This document shows positions 33,424-41,499 of a stretch of 43,853 nucleotides of DNA, one piece after another. A program made the position numbers and the translations under genes. The notes under the pieces are model-generated. The model made no database searches, had not been told where the DNA came from, and worked only from the letters and a program-made list of their open reading frames with translations. This DNA is from Achromobacter animicus. GTDB taxonomy: Bacteria > Pseudomonadota > Gammaproteobacteria > Burkholderiales > Burkholderiaceae_B. How positions within the stretch are numbered: the stretch's first letter is position 1; every line of letters begins with the position of its first letter. The DNA is taken from assembly GCF_902859585.1 (NCBI RefSeq), contig NZ_CADIJM010000026.1:1-43853 (forward strand). The letters run 5' to 3'.

Positions 33424-34712
33424 GGGCGGTCCTCGTCCAGGGTTTCGACCAGCATCGCGCCGCCTTGACCGCCGCCGATGCAGATGGCCGCCATGCCGCG
33501 CCGGGCGCCGCGGCGCTTGAGCGCGTGCAGCAGATGCAGCACGATGCGGGCGCCAGACGCGCCCACCGGGTGGCCGATGGCGATGGCGCCGCCGTCGACG
33601 TTGAGCCGTGCGGGGTCCAGCTCGCCCCAGGCAGGTGTGCCGAAATTCTGCTGGCAGTAGGCCTCGTCCCGCCACGCGGCCAGGCAGCCTAGCACCTGCG
33701 CCGCGAAGGCCTCGTTGATCTCCCACAAGTCCAGGTCATTCAAGCCCAGGCCGTGGCGCTGCAGGATCGGCGTGGCGGCATGCACGGGGCCCAGCCCCAT
33801 GATCGCGGGATCCAGCCCGGCCCATTGCGTATCGATGATGCGGCCCAGCGGGCGCAGGTTCCATTTCTGCACGGCCTCTTCCGAGGCCAGCACCAGCATC
33901 GCGGCGCCGTCGGTGACCTGCGAGCTGTTGCCTGCGGTGATGTTGCCCCAGGGCTTGTCGAATACGGGCTTGAGCTTGGCCAGCTTGTCCGGCGTGGAGT
34001 CGTCGCGCACGCCGTCATCGTGGGGATGCAGCTTGCCCTGCGTGTCGATGAGCGGCGTGATCTCGGGCATGCCGGCCGCGCGCGCCGCAAGCGCGCGCTG
34101 GTGGCTGCGCGCCGCATAGGCGTCCATCGCGGCGCGGTCGATGTGAAAGAGGGTGGCGACGTTTTCGGCAGTCTGTCCCATCGACAGTCCCACCACCGGG
34201 TCCGTCAGCCCCTTGAGCAATCCGATGACGGGCGCCAGGTGTTTCGGTCTGAAGCCGCCCAGCGCCTTGAGCTTGGCGCCCAGGCCGCGCGCGGCATACC
34301 AGCGCGACAGCCAACGCACCATGCCGTCCGAAAACAGCACCGGCGCGCGCGACAGCGCATCGGTGCCGCCGGCCAGCACCAGGTGCGAACGGCCGTTCTG
34401 GATATTGGCGATGGCGGAGTCCAGCGCCTGCATGCCCGATGCGCAGTTGCGCATGACGGTCCACCCCGGCACCCGGTCGCCGCAGCCTAGCCGCAGCGAG
34501 ATCACGCGGCCGATGTTGACTTCCTCGGGCGAGGGCGCGGCGCAGCCGACGATGACTTCGTCCAGATCCGTGGGCGCGTAGGGTTGGCGCAGCAGCAAGG
34601 CGCGGCCGGCCTGTACTGCCAGATCCCCGGCTGAGAAGGGTCCCGGGCCCGTGCGGGCCTTCAGGAAAGGCGTGCGTGAACCATCGACGACGTAAACCGG
34701 TTTGAATGCCAT
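33420..34712 (-). CDS. fadI: Acetyl-CoA C-acyltransferase (FadI-like thiolase), second copy
   Basis: This 430-residue thiolase is of the FadI type. The active-site set is complete, with nucleophile Cys90 in MRNCASGMQAL, His381 in GHPVGASGA, and Cys411 in ICIGGGQGGAM. The long middle insertion FSDGMVRWLSRWYAARGLGAKLKALGGFRPKHLAPVIGLLKGLTD is characteristic of the membrane-associating FadI/trifunctional-protein branch. The ATG at 34712 has a strong GGGAGGAA ribosome site. It begins 12 bp after the fadE stop and overlaps the FadJ-like gene, forming a fadE-fadI-fadJ unit. Confidence 0.93.
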   Translation of the reverse strand: MAFKPVYVVDGSRTPFLKARTGPGPFSAGDLAVQAGRALLLRQPYAPTDLDEVIVGCAAPSPEEVNIGRVISLRLGCGDRVPGWTVMRNCASGMQALDSAIANIQNGRSHLVLAGGTDALSRAPVLFSDGMVRWLSRWYAARGLGAKLKALGGFRPKHLAPVIGLLKGLTDPVVGLSMGQTAENVATLFHIDRAAMDAYAARSHQRALAARAAGMPEITPLIDTQGKLHPHDDGVRDDSTPDKLAKLKPVFDKPWGNITAGNSSQVTDGAAMLVLASEEAVQKWNLRPLGRIIDTQWAGLDPAIMGLGPVHAATPILQRHGLGLNDLDLWEINEAFAAQVLGCLAAWRDEAYCQQNFGTPAWGELDPARLNVDGGAIAIGHPVGASGARIVLHLLHALKRRGARRGMAAICIGGGQGGAMLVETLDEDRP

Positions 34713-34724
34713 CCACTTCCTCCC

Positions 34725-37073
34725 TCAGGCGACCTTGCGTTCGGCCGTGGGCCGGTCTGCGTCGGCGGCGCCGAGGTCAAAGGGGAAATCATCCACTTTG
34801 ACCACGGTGTCGCGCAAGCGGTTGCGGCGTTTGACGACCGCATATTCTTCGGCGGTGATCGCGCCGATGGTGACCGCCGCGTCGGCGATGTCGCGTACGT
34901 TGGCTTGCGGATTGCCGTCCAGCACGCCGCGCTTTTCGATCTCGCGTATCTTCGCCTCGATGGGCTCGGCTTCCAGCGTGGCGGCCAGCGCCTGCTCGAT
35001 CGCGCCCACGGGTTCGTCCGCGGTATCGGGCAGGTGGCAGCCTGCCGTCAGGCGGTCGCGCGTTGCGCTGGGGCTGATCAGCAGCCGGGCCACGTCCTGG
35101 CCAAGCTGGTCGGACGGCGGGATCTGGCTGTGGCCCCACGGGAACACGATGCGGCGGATGATCCACGCGACAGCGCGATTCGGGAAGTTATCCAGCACGC
35201 CGTCAAAGGCCTCCTGCAACTTGCACAGCGCGTCCTGGATCGACCAGTGCGCCAGCGGCGCGTCGGCCTTCTGGCGGCCTTCGTCCTCGAAGCGCTTGAG
35301 CGTCGCGCTGATCAGGTACATCTGCGACAGCACATCACCCAGGCGCGCCGACAGACGCTCGCGGCGCTTCAGGCTGCCGCCCAGCACCAGCATCGACGTG
35401 TCGGCCAGCAGTGCAAAGGCGGCCGAGTAGCGGCCCAGGAGCTGGTAGTAGCGCTTCATGTCCGGTGCGACGTCGGCGTTGACGGCCACGAAGCGCGCGC
35501 CGGTGAGCGAGGTGCCCAGCGCCCGCAGCGTGTTGCGCACCACGAAGCCCGCATGGCCCCAGAACGCGGCATCGAAATCATCCAGGCCCTGCTTGCGGTC
35601 CGGCGATTGCGCGGCCTGCATTTCCGCCAGCACATAAGGATGGCAGCGGATTGCGCCCTGGCCGAAGATGATCAGGCTGCGCGTCAGGATGTTGGCGCCT
35701 TCCACGGTGATCCCGATGGGGATCTGCTGGTAGGCGCGGCCCAGGAAATTGGACGGTCCCAGGCAGATGCCCTTGCCGCCGATCACGTCCATGCCGTCGT
35801 TGACGACCTGGCGCGCGCGTTCGGTGACGTGGTACTTCACGATGGCCGACACGACCGAGGGCTTCTCGCCCAAGTCCACCGCGCCCGCCGTCATGGTGCG
35901 CGCGGCGTCCATCATGTAGGTGTTGCCGCCGATGCGGGCCAGCGCCTCTTCGACGCCTTCGAACTTGCCGACCGGCATGCGGAACTGGCTGCGTACGCGG
36001 GCATAGCCGCCCACTGCGCGCGCCGTCAGCTTGGACATGCCGGTGTTGGAAGAGGGCAGCGAGATCGAGCGCCCTGCGGCCAGGCATTCCATCAGCATGC
36101 GCCAGCCCTGGCCGGCCATGGCGGGACCGCCGATGATGAAGTCAAGCGGCATGAAGACGTCGTTGCCGCGCGTCGGGCCGTTCATGAACATGGCGTTCAG
36201 CGGGAAGTGGCGGCGGCCGGTGTCCACGCCGGGGTGGTCGTGCGGCACGAGCGCGCAGGTGATACCCAGGTCCTTCTTGCCGCCCAGCAGCCCGTCCGGG
36301 TCGTACAGGCGGAACGCCAGGCCCAGCAGCGTGCAGACCGGCGCCAGCGTGATGTAGCGCTTGTCCCAGGTGACGCGCATGCCGATGACTTCGCGGCCCT
36401 GCCATTCGCCCTTGCAGACGATGCCGCTGTCGGGGATGGCTGCGGCGTCCGAACCTGCCCACGGGCTGGTCAGCGCGAAGGCCGGCACCTCTTCGCCGCG
36501 CGCAAGACGCGGCAGGTAATGGTTCTTTTGCTCCTCGGTGCCGTAATGCAGCAGCAATTCCGCGGGACCGAGCGAATTCGGCACCATGACCGACACGGCC
36601 AGCGCGGAGGACCGCGTGGACAGCTTGGTCACGATTTCGGAGTGGGCGTACGCGGAAAACGCGAGGCCGCCGTATTGCTTGGGAATGATCATGCCGAGGA
36701 AACCCTCGGACTTCAGGTAGTTCCAGACGTCGGCGGGCAGGTCGAAGCGCTCTTGCGTGACGTTCCAGTCATTGACCATGCGGCAGGCGGCTTCGGCCTG
36801 GTTGTCCAGGAAGCGCTGCTCTTCGTCGGTCAGGCGGGGGCGCGGATATGCCAGCAGGCGGCTCCAGTCGGGACGGCCGCGAAAGAGTTCGCCTTCCCAC
36901 CAGACCGTGCCGGCCTCGAGCGCATCGCGCTCGGTGTCGGACATCTGCGGCAGCACCTTGCGGTACAGGTTGAAGATCGGCGCGGACAGCAGCGCCCGCC
37001 GGATGGGGCGCACGCCCAGCAACACGGCGGCCAGGAGCGCAATGACAACCAGCGCGACGATGACTGCGTACAT
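34725..37073 (-). CDS. fadE: Acyl-CoA dehydrogenase FadE
   Basis: This FadE-type acyl-CoA dehydrogenase (782 residues; E. coli FadE is slightly over 800) performs the first, FAD-dependent oxidation of beta-oxidation. An N-terminal membrane anchor (residues 1-25, VIVALVVIALLAAVLLGV) precedes the ACAD core, which has WNYLKSEGFLGMIIPKQYGGLAFSAYAHSEIV and LTSPWAGSDAAAIPDSG. The C-terminal third is the FadE-specific DUF1974 region (HAGFVVRNTLRALGTSLTG, LLGRYSAAFALLADTSMLVLGG). The ATG has a GGAGACAAG ribosome site. It is 78 bp downstream of the TetR gene and heads the beta-oxidation genes, so TetR control is likely. Confidence 0.95.
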   Translation of the reverse strand: MYAVIVALVVIALLAAVLLGVRPIRRALLSAPIFNLYRKVLPQMSDTERDALEAGTVWWEGELFRGRPDWSRLLAYPRPRLTDEEQRFLDNQAEAACRMVNDWNVTQERFDLPADVWNYLKSEGFLGMIIPKQYGGLAFSAYAHSEIVTKLSTRSSALAVSVMVPNSLGPAELLLHYGTEEQKNHYLPRLARGEEVPAFALTSPWAGSDAAAIPDSGIVCKGEWQGREVIGMRVTWDKRYITLAPVCTLLGLAFRLYDPDGLLGGKKDLGITCALVPHDHPGVDTGRRHFPLNAMFMNGPTRGNDVFMPLDFIIGGPAMAGQGWRMLMECLAAGRSISLPSSNTGMSKLTARAVGGYARVRSQFRMPVGKFEGVEEALARIGGNTYMMDAARTMTAGAVDLGEKPSVVSAIVKYHVTERARQVVNDGMDVIGGKGICLGPSNFLGRAYQQIPIGITVEGANILTRSLIIFGQGAIRCHPYVLAEMQAAQSPDRKQGLDDFDAAFWGHAGFVVRNTLRALGTSLTGARFVAVNADVAPDMKRYYQLLGRYSAAFALLADTSMLVLGGSLKRRERLSARLGDVLSQMYLISATLKRFEDEGRQKADAPLAHWSIQDALCKLQEAFDGVLDNFPNRAVAWIIRRIVFPWGHSQIPPSDQLGQDVARLLISPSATRDRLTAGCHLPDTADEPVGAIEQALAATLEAEPIEAKIREIEKRGVLDGNPQANVRDIADAAVTIGAITAEEYAVVKRRNRLRDTVVKVDDFPFDLGAADADRPTAERKVA

Positions 37074-37151
37074 TTTCTTGTCTCCTCGTTGTTCTTCAGT
37101 TGCCTGGCGGTGACCGAAGGCGGCTCGCCGGCCTGTTGCGGTGGAAGGCGG

Positions 37152-37835
37152 TCAGGCGCCTCCGGGGCTTGCGTTCAAGTGCGGCAGGGGCGAGCGCAGC
37201 CCGCCCAGCAGGAAACTCATCAGGCGCGGCAAGAGCAGCTCGCGGTCGTTGGGCTGTTCCGCCTCGTCGGCGGCCAGACCGGTGACCGAGCGCAGCAGGT
37301 CGGTGCCCATGATGGCGTACGACGTCGCGCCCAGCATGAACTGGAAGCGCCAGATGATCTCGGCGCGCGGCACGTCGGGCAGGGCGGCGAACAGCGCGTT
37401 GCGGTAGCGCGCCAGCACGTCGGCATATTCCTCGGCAAACAGCGCGCGGATGAAATCCGTGGGGTCGGTCATCGTGCGCTCCAGCAGCGGCAGGAAGGTG
37501 CTGCCGGCCTGCGCCGGATCGGCGGCCAGGCGCAGGAGGGTGCCGAAGAACGCGTCCACGATCTGGGAGGGCTTCAGGGGCTTGCCGCCGGATTGCGCCT
37601 CGAGTTCGTCCAGAAGGCGCATGCGCTCGCGATTCAGCACTTCCAGGCGGCGTTTGAGCACCGCCTGCACGAGTGACTCTTTCGAGCCGAAGTGATAGTT
37701 CACTGAAGCGAGATTCACACCGGCCGCGCCCGTGATCTGGCGCATCGACGTTGCTTCGTGTCCCTGTTGCGCGAACAGGGACTCGGCGGTGTCGAGGATG
37801 GTTTCTCTGGTGGACGTGGCGCGGATTTCTTGCAT
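37152..37835 (-). CDS. TetR-family regulator of the fatty-acid locus
   Basis: This 227-residue TetR-family protein has an N-terminal helix-turn-helix (RETILDTAESLFAQQGHEATSMRQITGAAGVNLASVNYHFGSKESLVQAV) followed by an all-helical ligand domain ending in LLPRLMSFLLGGL. As the gene directly upstream of fadE, it is presumably an acyl-CoA-responsive repressor of the PsrA/FadR-like or beta-proteobacterial FadP-like kind. Which of these subfamilies it belongs to was not determined. The ATG at 37835 is chosen because the earlier TTG (37862) would put the palindrome CAAACGTTTG inside the gene. No good ribosome site is visible for either. Confidence 0.87.
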   Translation of the reverse strand: MQEIRATSTRETILDTAESLFAQQGHEATSMRQITGAAGVNLASVNYHFGSKESLVQAVLKRRLEVLNRERMRLLDELEAQSGGKPLKPSQIVDAFFGTLLRLAADPAQAGSTFLPLLERTMTDPTDFIRALFAEEYADVLARYRNALFAALPDVPRAEIIWRFQFMLGATSYAIMGTDLLRSVTGLAADEAEQPNDRELLLPRLMSFLLGGLRSPLPHLNASPGGA

Positions 37836-37846
37836 AAGGTTGAATT

Positions 37847-37856
37847 CAAACGTTTG
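37847..37856. promoter_or_regulatory. Candidate TetR operator
   Basis: The perfect 10-bp palindrome CAAACGTTTG lies 11 bp upstream of the regulator ATG and is flanked by additional TTGAA/TTCAA words at 37840-37844 and 37858-37862. Its AAAC/GTTT halves resemble the half-sites reported for PsrA-type fatty-acid regulators, though without the usual spacer. Autoregulation is the likely function. Confidence 0.55.
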
Positions 37857-37862
37857 TTTCAA

Positions 37863-38212
37863 AGCATTATGCGGGAGGCAGGGATGAGAGGCGAGCCTCT
37901 GCTATCCCCAATAGGGTTTACCCCTAACCATGCGCGCGTGATATGTCGGTTTTGCGGCACGTTCGCTTCGCATCGGGCGTAAGGACGAGACCCGCCGGAA
38001 AGAAGAATGAGGCGCGACATGTCTGCCAGGTTGAGTTTTGGCCGATCGGCCTCGGACACCGGCCCTAGGATGAATGTGCTCTGGAACGCACGCCCAAAAC
38101 CCCGCAGTATCAGCGCGAGAACATGAACGCATTGCCCCGGGTGTGTGCCGGGCGAGGCACCCGCGCAGTCACGGCGCGGCAGGCCAATCGCCCTGATACA
38201 GGAGCACGAGAA
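37863..38212. other. Divergent intergenic region with several inverted repeats
   Basis: No gene was recognised between the TetR gene and the glycosyltransferase-like gene. Structures seen are AGAGGC-GA-GCCTCT at 37887-37900, TAGGG-TTTAC-CCCTA at 37912-37926, and the 12-bp palindrome GGCCGATCGGCC at 38040-38051. Any of these could be regulator sites or leader hairpins. No convincing sigma-70 promoter stood out. Confidence 0.4.
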
Positions 38213-39817
38213 ATGAAGACGTACAAGGTGGGACTGCTGGTTGACGGGTATGAGCAACCCGGCTGGATGCACGAGATGGTTGAGTGGTTACTCCATAGCC
38301 AGGATTTCGACCTGACGGCACTGCTGGTGATGAACGGCGAAGCCGCCGATACCGCGCCCAGGCTGAGCGTGAAGGCACTGTTTGGCTCGCTGTCGCGTCT
38401 GGAAGGCAAGCTGCTGCCGCAGAAGCAGCGGGACATGCTGGCCTGCCGCGACATGCGCGATGGCCTGCAGGAGGCGGGCGCGTCGGTGATCCCGCTGGCG
38501 CCGGGGGACGAAGATCCGCACGCGCGCGCCGAGGTCCAGGCGCTGGGGCTGGACCTGGTCATCACGCTGGGTGCGTCGCCGGCTACACGGGCGCAGCTCG
38601 CCAGTTGGTCGCGGCTGGGCGTCTGGCAGTTGAGCTATTCCGATATTGCGGTGGCGACAAGCCGGTATGCGGGTTTCTGGGAGGTCTTTCAGCGCGAGGA
38701 CCACACCACCGTGAAACTCTGGCGCGTGGGCGCCAGGCAGGAAGACGACGAGCTTCTGGACCAGCGCAGCTTCAATACGGAAGTGTTCTGGCTGAAGAAT
38801 CAGGCGCGCGCATTCAGTTTGGGAAACTTCATGGTCTACGACGCCTTGCAGGCGCTGGCCCATGACCGCCCGGGCGTCGCCCCGCCCGCCATGCAGATCA
38901 TGAGCGGCCCGCGCCGGGCCGATCCGGCGGAGTGGGATAGCGCTGCATATATTGCGCGCCAGGCTTGGTTAATGTCCGATCTCGTTGTGCGCCGCATCAT
39001 GAAACGCAATGTCCGCTGGCGGATCGGTATGTTTCCGTCTGCACGCCAGCAGGCCGTGGTATCCGAAGCCATGGTATTGCAGCCGCCAAAGGGCCGGTTT
39101 TTTGCCGACCCTTTCGTTTATACGCACGATAAAAAGCCATATATATTTTTCGAGGATTACGATTTTACGTCCCGCAAGGGCACGATCTCGGTCGCGACCT
39201 ACTCCGACGGGGCTTTCCGGCTGCTGGGCACCGCGCTCAACCTGCCCTATCACCTTTCGTTTCCGTATATTTTTGAACACGAAGGCGTGACGTACATGGT
39301 TCCGGAAACGTGCGGAAATCGCAGTATTGAACTGTGGAAATGCACTGAATTTCCGCTGAAATGGGAGCTTGACGTTAATCTGATGACCAATATTTCGGCC
39401 GTGGACACCATTATTTTTAAACACGGCGAATACTGGTGGCTATTAACAAATATCGATCGGACGGACGGGCAAAGCCATTGCGACGAGCTGTTCGCGTTCT
39501 TCTCCGATTCGCCACGTTCCACGACCTGGACGCCGCACGCCTGCAACCCGATCGTGCGCAACCCGATGCGCGCCCGCAACGCCGGAATCGTTGTCTCTCC
39601 TGGGGGAGACGTGATCCGGTGCGCGCAGTACCAGGGCTTCTGTCACTACGGCAAGGGCGTCTCGCTCAACCAGATCGAGGAATTGACGCCTTCCACCTAC
39701 GTCGAAACCGACGGCGAAATCCACTACGCAAACTTCCTGAGAAAACGCCATGCTTCAATGCACCATTGGCATCATCAGGGGGGGCACACGGTATTTGACT
39801 TCGCCTATATGGAGTAA
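38213..39817 (+). CDS. Formyltransferase-like/GINT1-like putative glycosyltransferase
   Basis: This 534-residue two-domain protein has an N-terminal Rossmann-like formyltransferase-type region (about 1-200, KVGLLVDGYEQPGWMHEMV, then LGLDLVITLGASPATRAQL and GVWQLSYSD). A C-terminal beta-propeller-like domain (about 270-530) has the repeated pattern GRFFADPFVYTHDKKPYIFFEDYDF and FPYIFEHEGVTYMVPETCG. The latter resembles the N-terminal domain of plant glucosamine inositolphosphorylceramide transferase and GH43-like folds. Catalysis is unproven; a role in glycan or glycolipid decoration is inferred. The ATG at 38213 has a GGAG site. The 3' half, around 38945-39460, holds unusually AT-rich stretches compared with neighbours, suggesting a different history. 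Confidence 0.72.
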   Translation: MKTYKVGLLVDGYEQPGWMHEMVEWLLHSQDFDLTALLVMNGEAADTAPRLSVKALFGSLSRLEGKLLPQKQRDMLACRDMRDGLQEAGASVIPLAPGDEDPHARAEVQALGLDLVITLGASPATRAQLASWSRLGVWQLSYSDIAVATSRYAGFWEVFQREDHTTVKLWRVGARQEDDELLDQRSFNTEVFWLKNQARAFSLGNFMVYDALQALAHDRPGVAPPAMQIMSGPRRADPAEWDSAAYIARQAWLMSDLVVRRIMKRNVRWRIGMFPSARQQAVVSEAMVLQPPKGRFFADPFVYTHDKKPYIFFEDYDFTSRKGTISVATYSDGAFRLLGTALNLPYHLSFPYIFEHEGVTYMVPETCGNRSIELWKCTEFPLKWELDVNLMTNISAVDTIIFKHGEYWWLLTNIDRTDGQSHCDELFAFFSDSPRSTTWTPHACNPIVRNPMRARNAGIVVSPGGDVIRCAQYQGFCHYGKGVSLNQIEELTPSTYVETDGEIHYANFLRKRHASMHHWHHQGGHTVFDFAYME

Positions 39818-39939
39818 ATCCGCCCGCGGGCGTGTAAATAAAAAATGTTACCGTTATTTCGAATACAGGGACTGTTCACGGGCTTGATGTGTCTGCGGAT
39901 ACAAGTTGACAGGTTTCCCTCTTCCTCCGGCTATTCGAC

Positions 39940-39975
39940 GCCGCGTCCGGCTGATGTCCCGACGCGGCTTTTTTT
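39940..39975 (+). terminator. Intrinsic terminator after the glycosyltransferase-like gene
   Basis: Arms GCCGCGTC (39940-39947) and GACGCGGC (39961-39968) have a 13-base loop and are followed by seven T residues (39969-39975). It lies about 120 bp downstream of the stop at 39817, suggesting a sizeable 3' untranslated region or an unseen short gene between them. Confidence 0.8.
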
Positions 39976-40005
39976 CGTCTGTAACAAGGGCCGGAGCGCC
40001 TGCGC

Positions 40006-40036
40006 GGGCCGCCCTGACGGGCCGCCCTGACGGGCC
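40006..40036. repeat. Short tandem repeat, 13-bp unit
   Basis: The unit GGGCCGCCCTGAC occurs twice in direct succession, followed by a third partial unit GGGCC. It lies just after the terminator and upstream of the LuxR gene. Confidence 0.8.
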
Positions 40037-40394
40037 GTTTCATAGGGGAAGGCACGTCCCCGAACCCCGACGCCGCTGGTGAAAACCCTAGCGGCGAAAA
40101 GGACGAGATGAACTTCTCATCCATATTTAGGAACGTGATTAAGGCTAACGATTGATTTCTGATTTTGTCGGATTATATCGCCCTGAAACGTCTTGATTTT
40201 GACAAATCCGAACCATAAGATGGGTTCCATGCCATCCGTTATGTTGGCTACCAAAGTCGCCCAGCCCAAACGTCCCGGTTCAGCTTCATTAGATATTCCG
40301 GGATATGCGGACCACCCCCGCAGGGCTGGATAAAAAATAGTCTTCAGCACAGCGAAGATCCCTTCTAGGCCCGTCGAAAAACCGGGAGGACACC

Positions 40395-41144
40395 ATGGCC
40401 AAGATGGTCCTGATTGAAGCTCATCCGCTACTGCGGTTGGGTTTGTGGCAGATTCTTAGCAAGTTGGATGATGTGTGGGAGATCGAGGGGATGGGCCTTG
40501 CGGACGTGTCCAAGGCCGACGGCGTGCACGCGGGCGCCGATCTTCTGATCTATGGTTTGCCAGTGGATACCGATGAAGCATGGAGCGCGTTGCACGAGAT
40601 TCAGCGCGTTCTGACGCCCAAGCGGATTCTGCTTTTGACGGACGTCATGCCCTTGCCCATGCCGGTGCGAGGCCTGCCTGGCGCCAGCGTGTACGGTTGC
40701 CTGATGAAAACGGCCTCGGTCGAGATCCTCGAGGCCGCCATTCGCCTGGTCATGGCGGGCGGGCAATGCTTCCCCAGCGAACAGGCGCTGCAGGCTCCGG
40801 CCTCCACTGTATGCGCCTTGCCGTCGCGGGACGCGGAAGAAGCCGGCTCGAAGGGCACCATGCCCGTGAGCGCGGGGGCACAGCTCCTGCAGATCACGCC
40901 GCGCCAGTACGAAGTGCTGGTGCTGCTTGCACGGGGTTATCCCATCAAGACCGTCAGCCGGATGTTGAACATCTCGGTGGCGACGGCCAAGACGCACGCG
41001 TGCACGCTGTATCAACGCCTGCATGTCAAGAACAAGGGCGAAGCCGTTTACGCGGCGCTGCAACGCGGTGCGACCTTGGAATGGCATGAACCGAACGGGC
41101 GCGAAGTGGATGCCGGGCAGATCTATGGGCGCAAGCTCGGTTGA
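40395..41144 (+). CDS. LuxR/NarL-type regulator with degenerate receiver domain (first)
   Basis: This 249-residue protein has a receiver-like N-terminal domain (about 1-120) and a LuxR-type helix-turn-helix (about 165-230, LQITPRQYEVLVLLARGYPIKTVSRMLNISVATAKTHACTLYQRLHVKN). In true NarL-type receivers the phosphorylated Asp ends the third strand; here that strand reads DLLIYGLP, with Tyr53 at the Asp position. The acidic pair of strand 1 is reduced to EA (8-9), while the Thr of LLLTD and the Lys of CLMKT are kept. It is therefore unlikely to be activated by phosphorylation. No histidine kinase gene is nearby. It is related to the protein encoded at 41500-42165. Confidence 0.87.
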   Translation: MAKMVLIEAHPLLRLGLWQILSKLDDVWEIEGMGLADVSKADGVHAGADLLIYGLPVDTDEAWSALHEIQRVLTPKRILLLTDVMPLPMPVRGLPGASVYGCLMKTASVEILEAAIRLVMAGGQCFPSEQALQAPASTVCALPSRDAEEAGSKGTMPVSAGAQLLQITPRQYEVLVLLARGYPIKTVSRMLNISVATAKTHACTLYQRLHVKNKGEAVYAALQRGATLEWHEPNGREVDAGQIYGRKLG

Positions 41145-41499
41145 GTCAGGTTTGCGCTGCCTGCCCGGCAGCAGGAACGCCCAGTTCCAACGCTGCCGGG
41201 GTTGCGCATAGCCAATACGGCTAAGGCATAGAAAGCAGGTGTTCGGGTTGCTGTCACCTCGCTTTCCGCCACCAATCATCCTCCTGAACGAGATTCAGCG
41301 AACGTAGCCGCTGATAGCATGAGTTGTGTCCGCAAGCATGGATTGATAGGGCGAATCACTTAGTCTCGCCACTGCAATCCCAAGGCTGCGGACAGGATTC
41401 CCTTGAACCTGGCGACGCGCGTGAACCCGCGCCTTGCGCGGCGTCGCGCCAGCGTCATGGGAGCCGTAATGGGCCATGCGTCACAAGGTTCTTCCCGGG
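41145..41499. other. Intergenic region between the two LuxR genes
   Basis: No gene is supported here. A GC-rich inverted repeat, CTGC(C)TGCCCGGCAGCAG-like, lies just after the first LuxR stop (41158-41177) but has no T-tract. The rest shows no clear promoter or palindrome. The second LuxR gene might begin at 41476 instead of 41500. Confidence 0.35.

Larger units (their letters stand above)
39818..40394. other. Long intergenic region ahead of the LuxR pair
   Basis: This 577-bp gap holds a terminator (39940-39975), a 13-bp tandem repeat (40006-40036) and a hairpin at 40070-40096 (CGCCGCT/AGCGGCG) enclosing TGAAAACCC. The right half is AT-rich. One promoter-like pair, TTGATT (40152-40157) and TATATC (40174-40179) with a 16-bp spacer, would give an untranslated leader of roughly 200 bases before the LuxR gene. 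A 77-codon minus-strand frame at 40117-40350 was seen but looks fortuitous. Confidence 0.4.

Noticed and set aside
33424-33726. A 101-residue Arg-rich extension of the FadJ-like protein
   Set aside because: It reads through the 3' end of the thiolase in another frame; the ATG at 33423 overlapping the thiolase stop is the natural start.
40037-40110. Riboswitch upstream of the first LuxR gene
   Set aside because: The hairpin and conserved-looking words do not match the cores of cyclic-di-GMP, guanidine, fluoride, TPP, cobalamin or SAM riboswitches as I know them.
40117-40350. A 77-codon minus-strand frame
   Set aside because: No ribosome site, no recognisable domain, and located in an AT-richer stretch where a promoter is more plausible.
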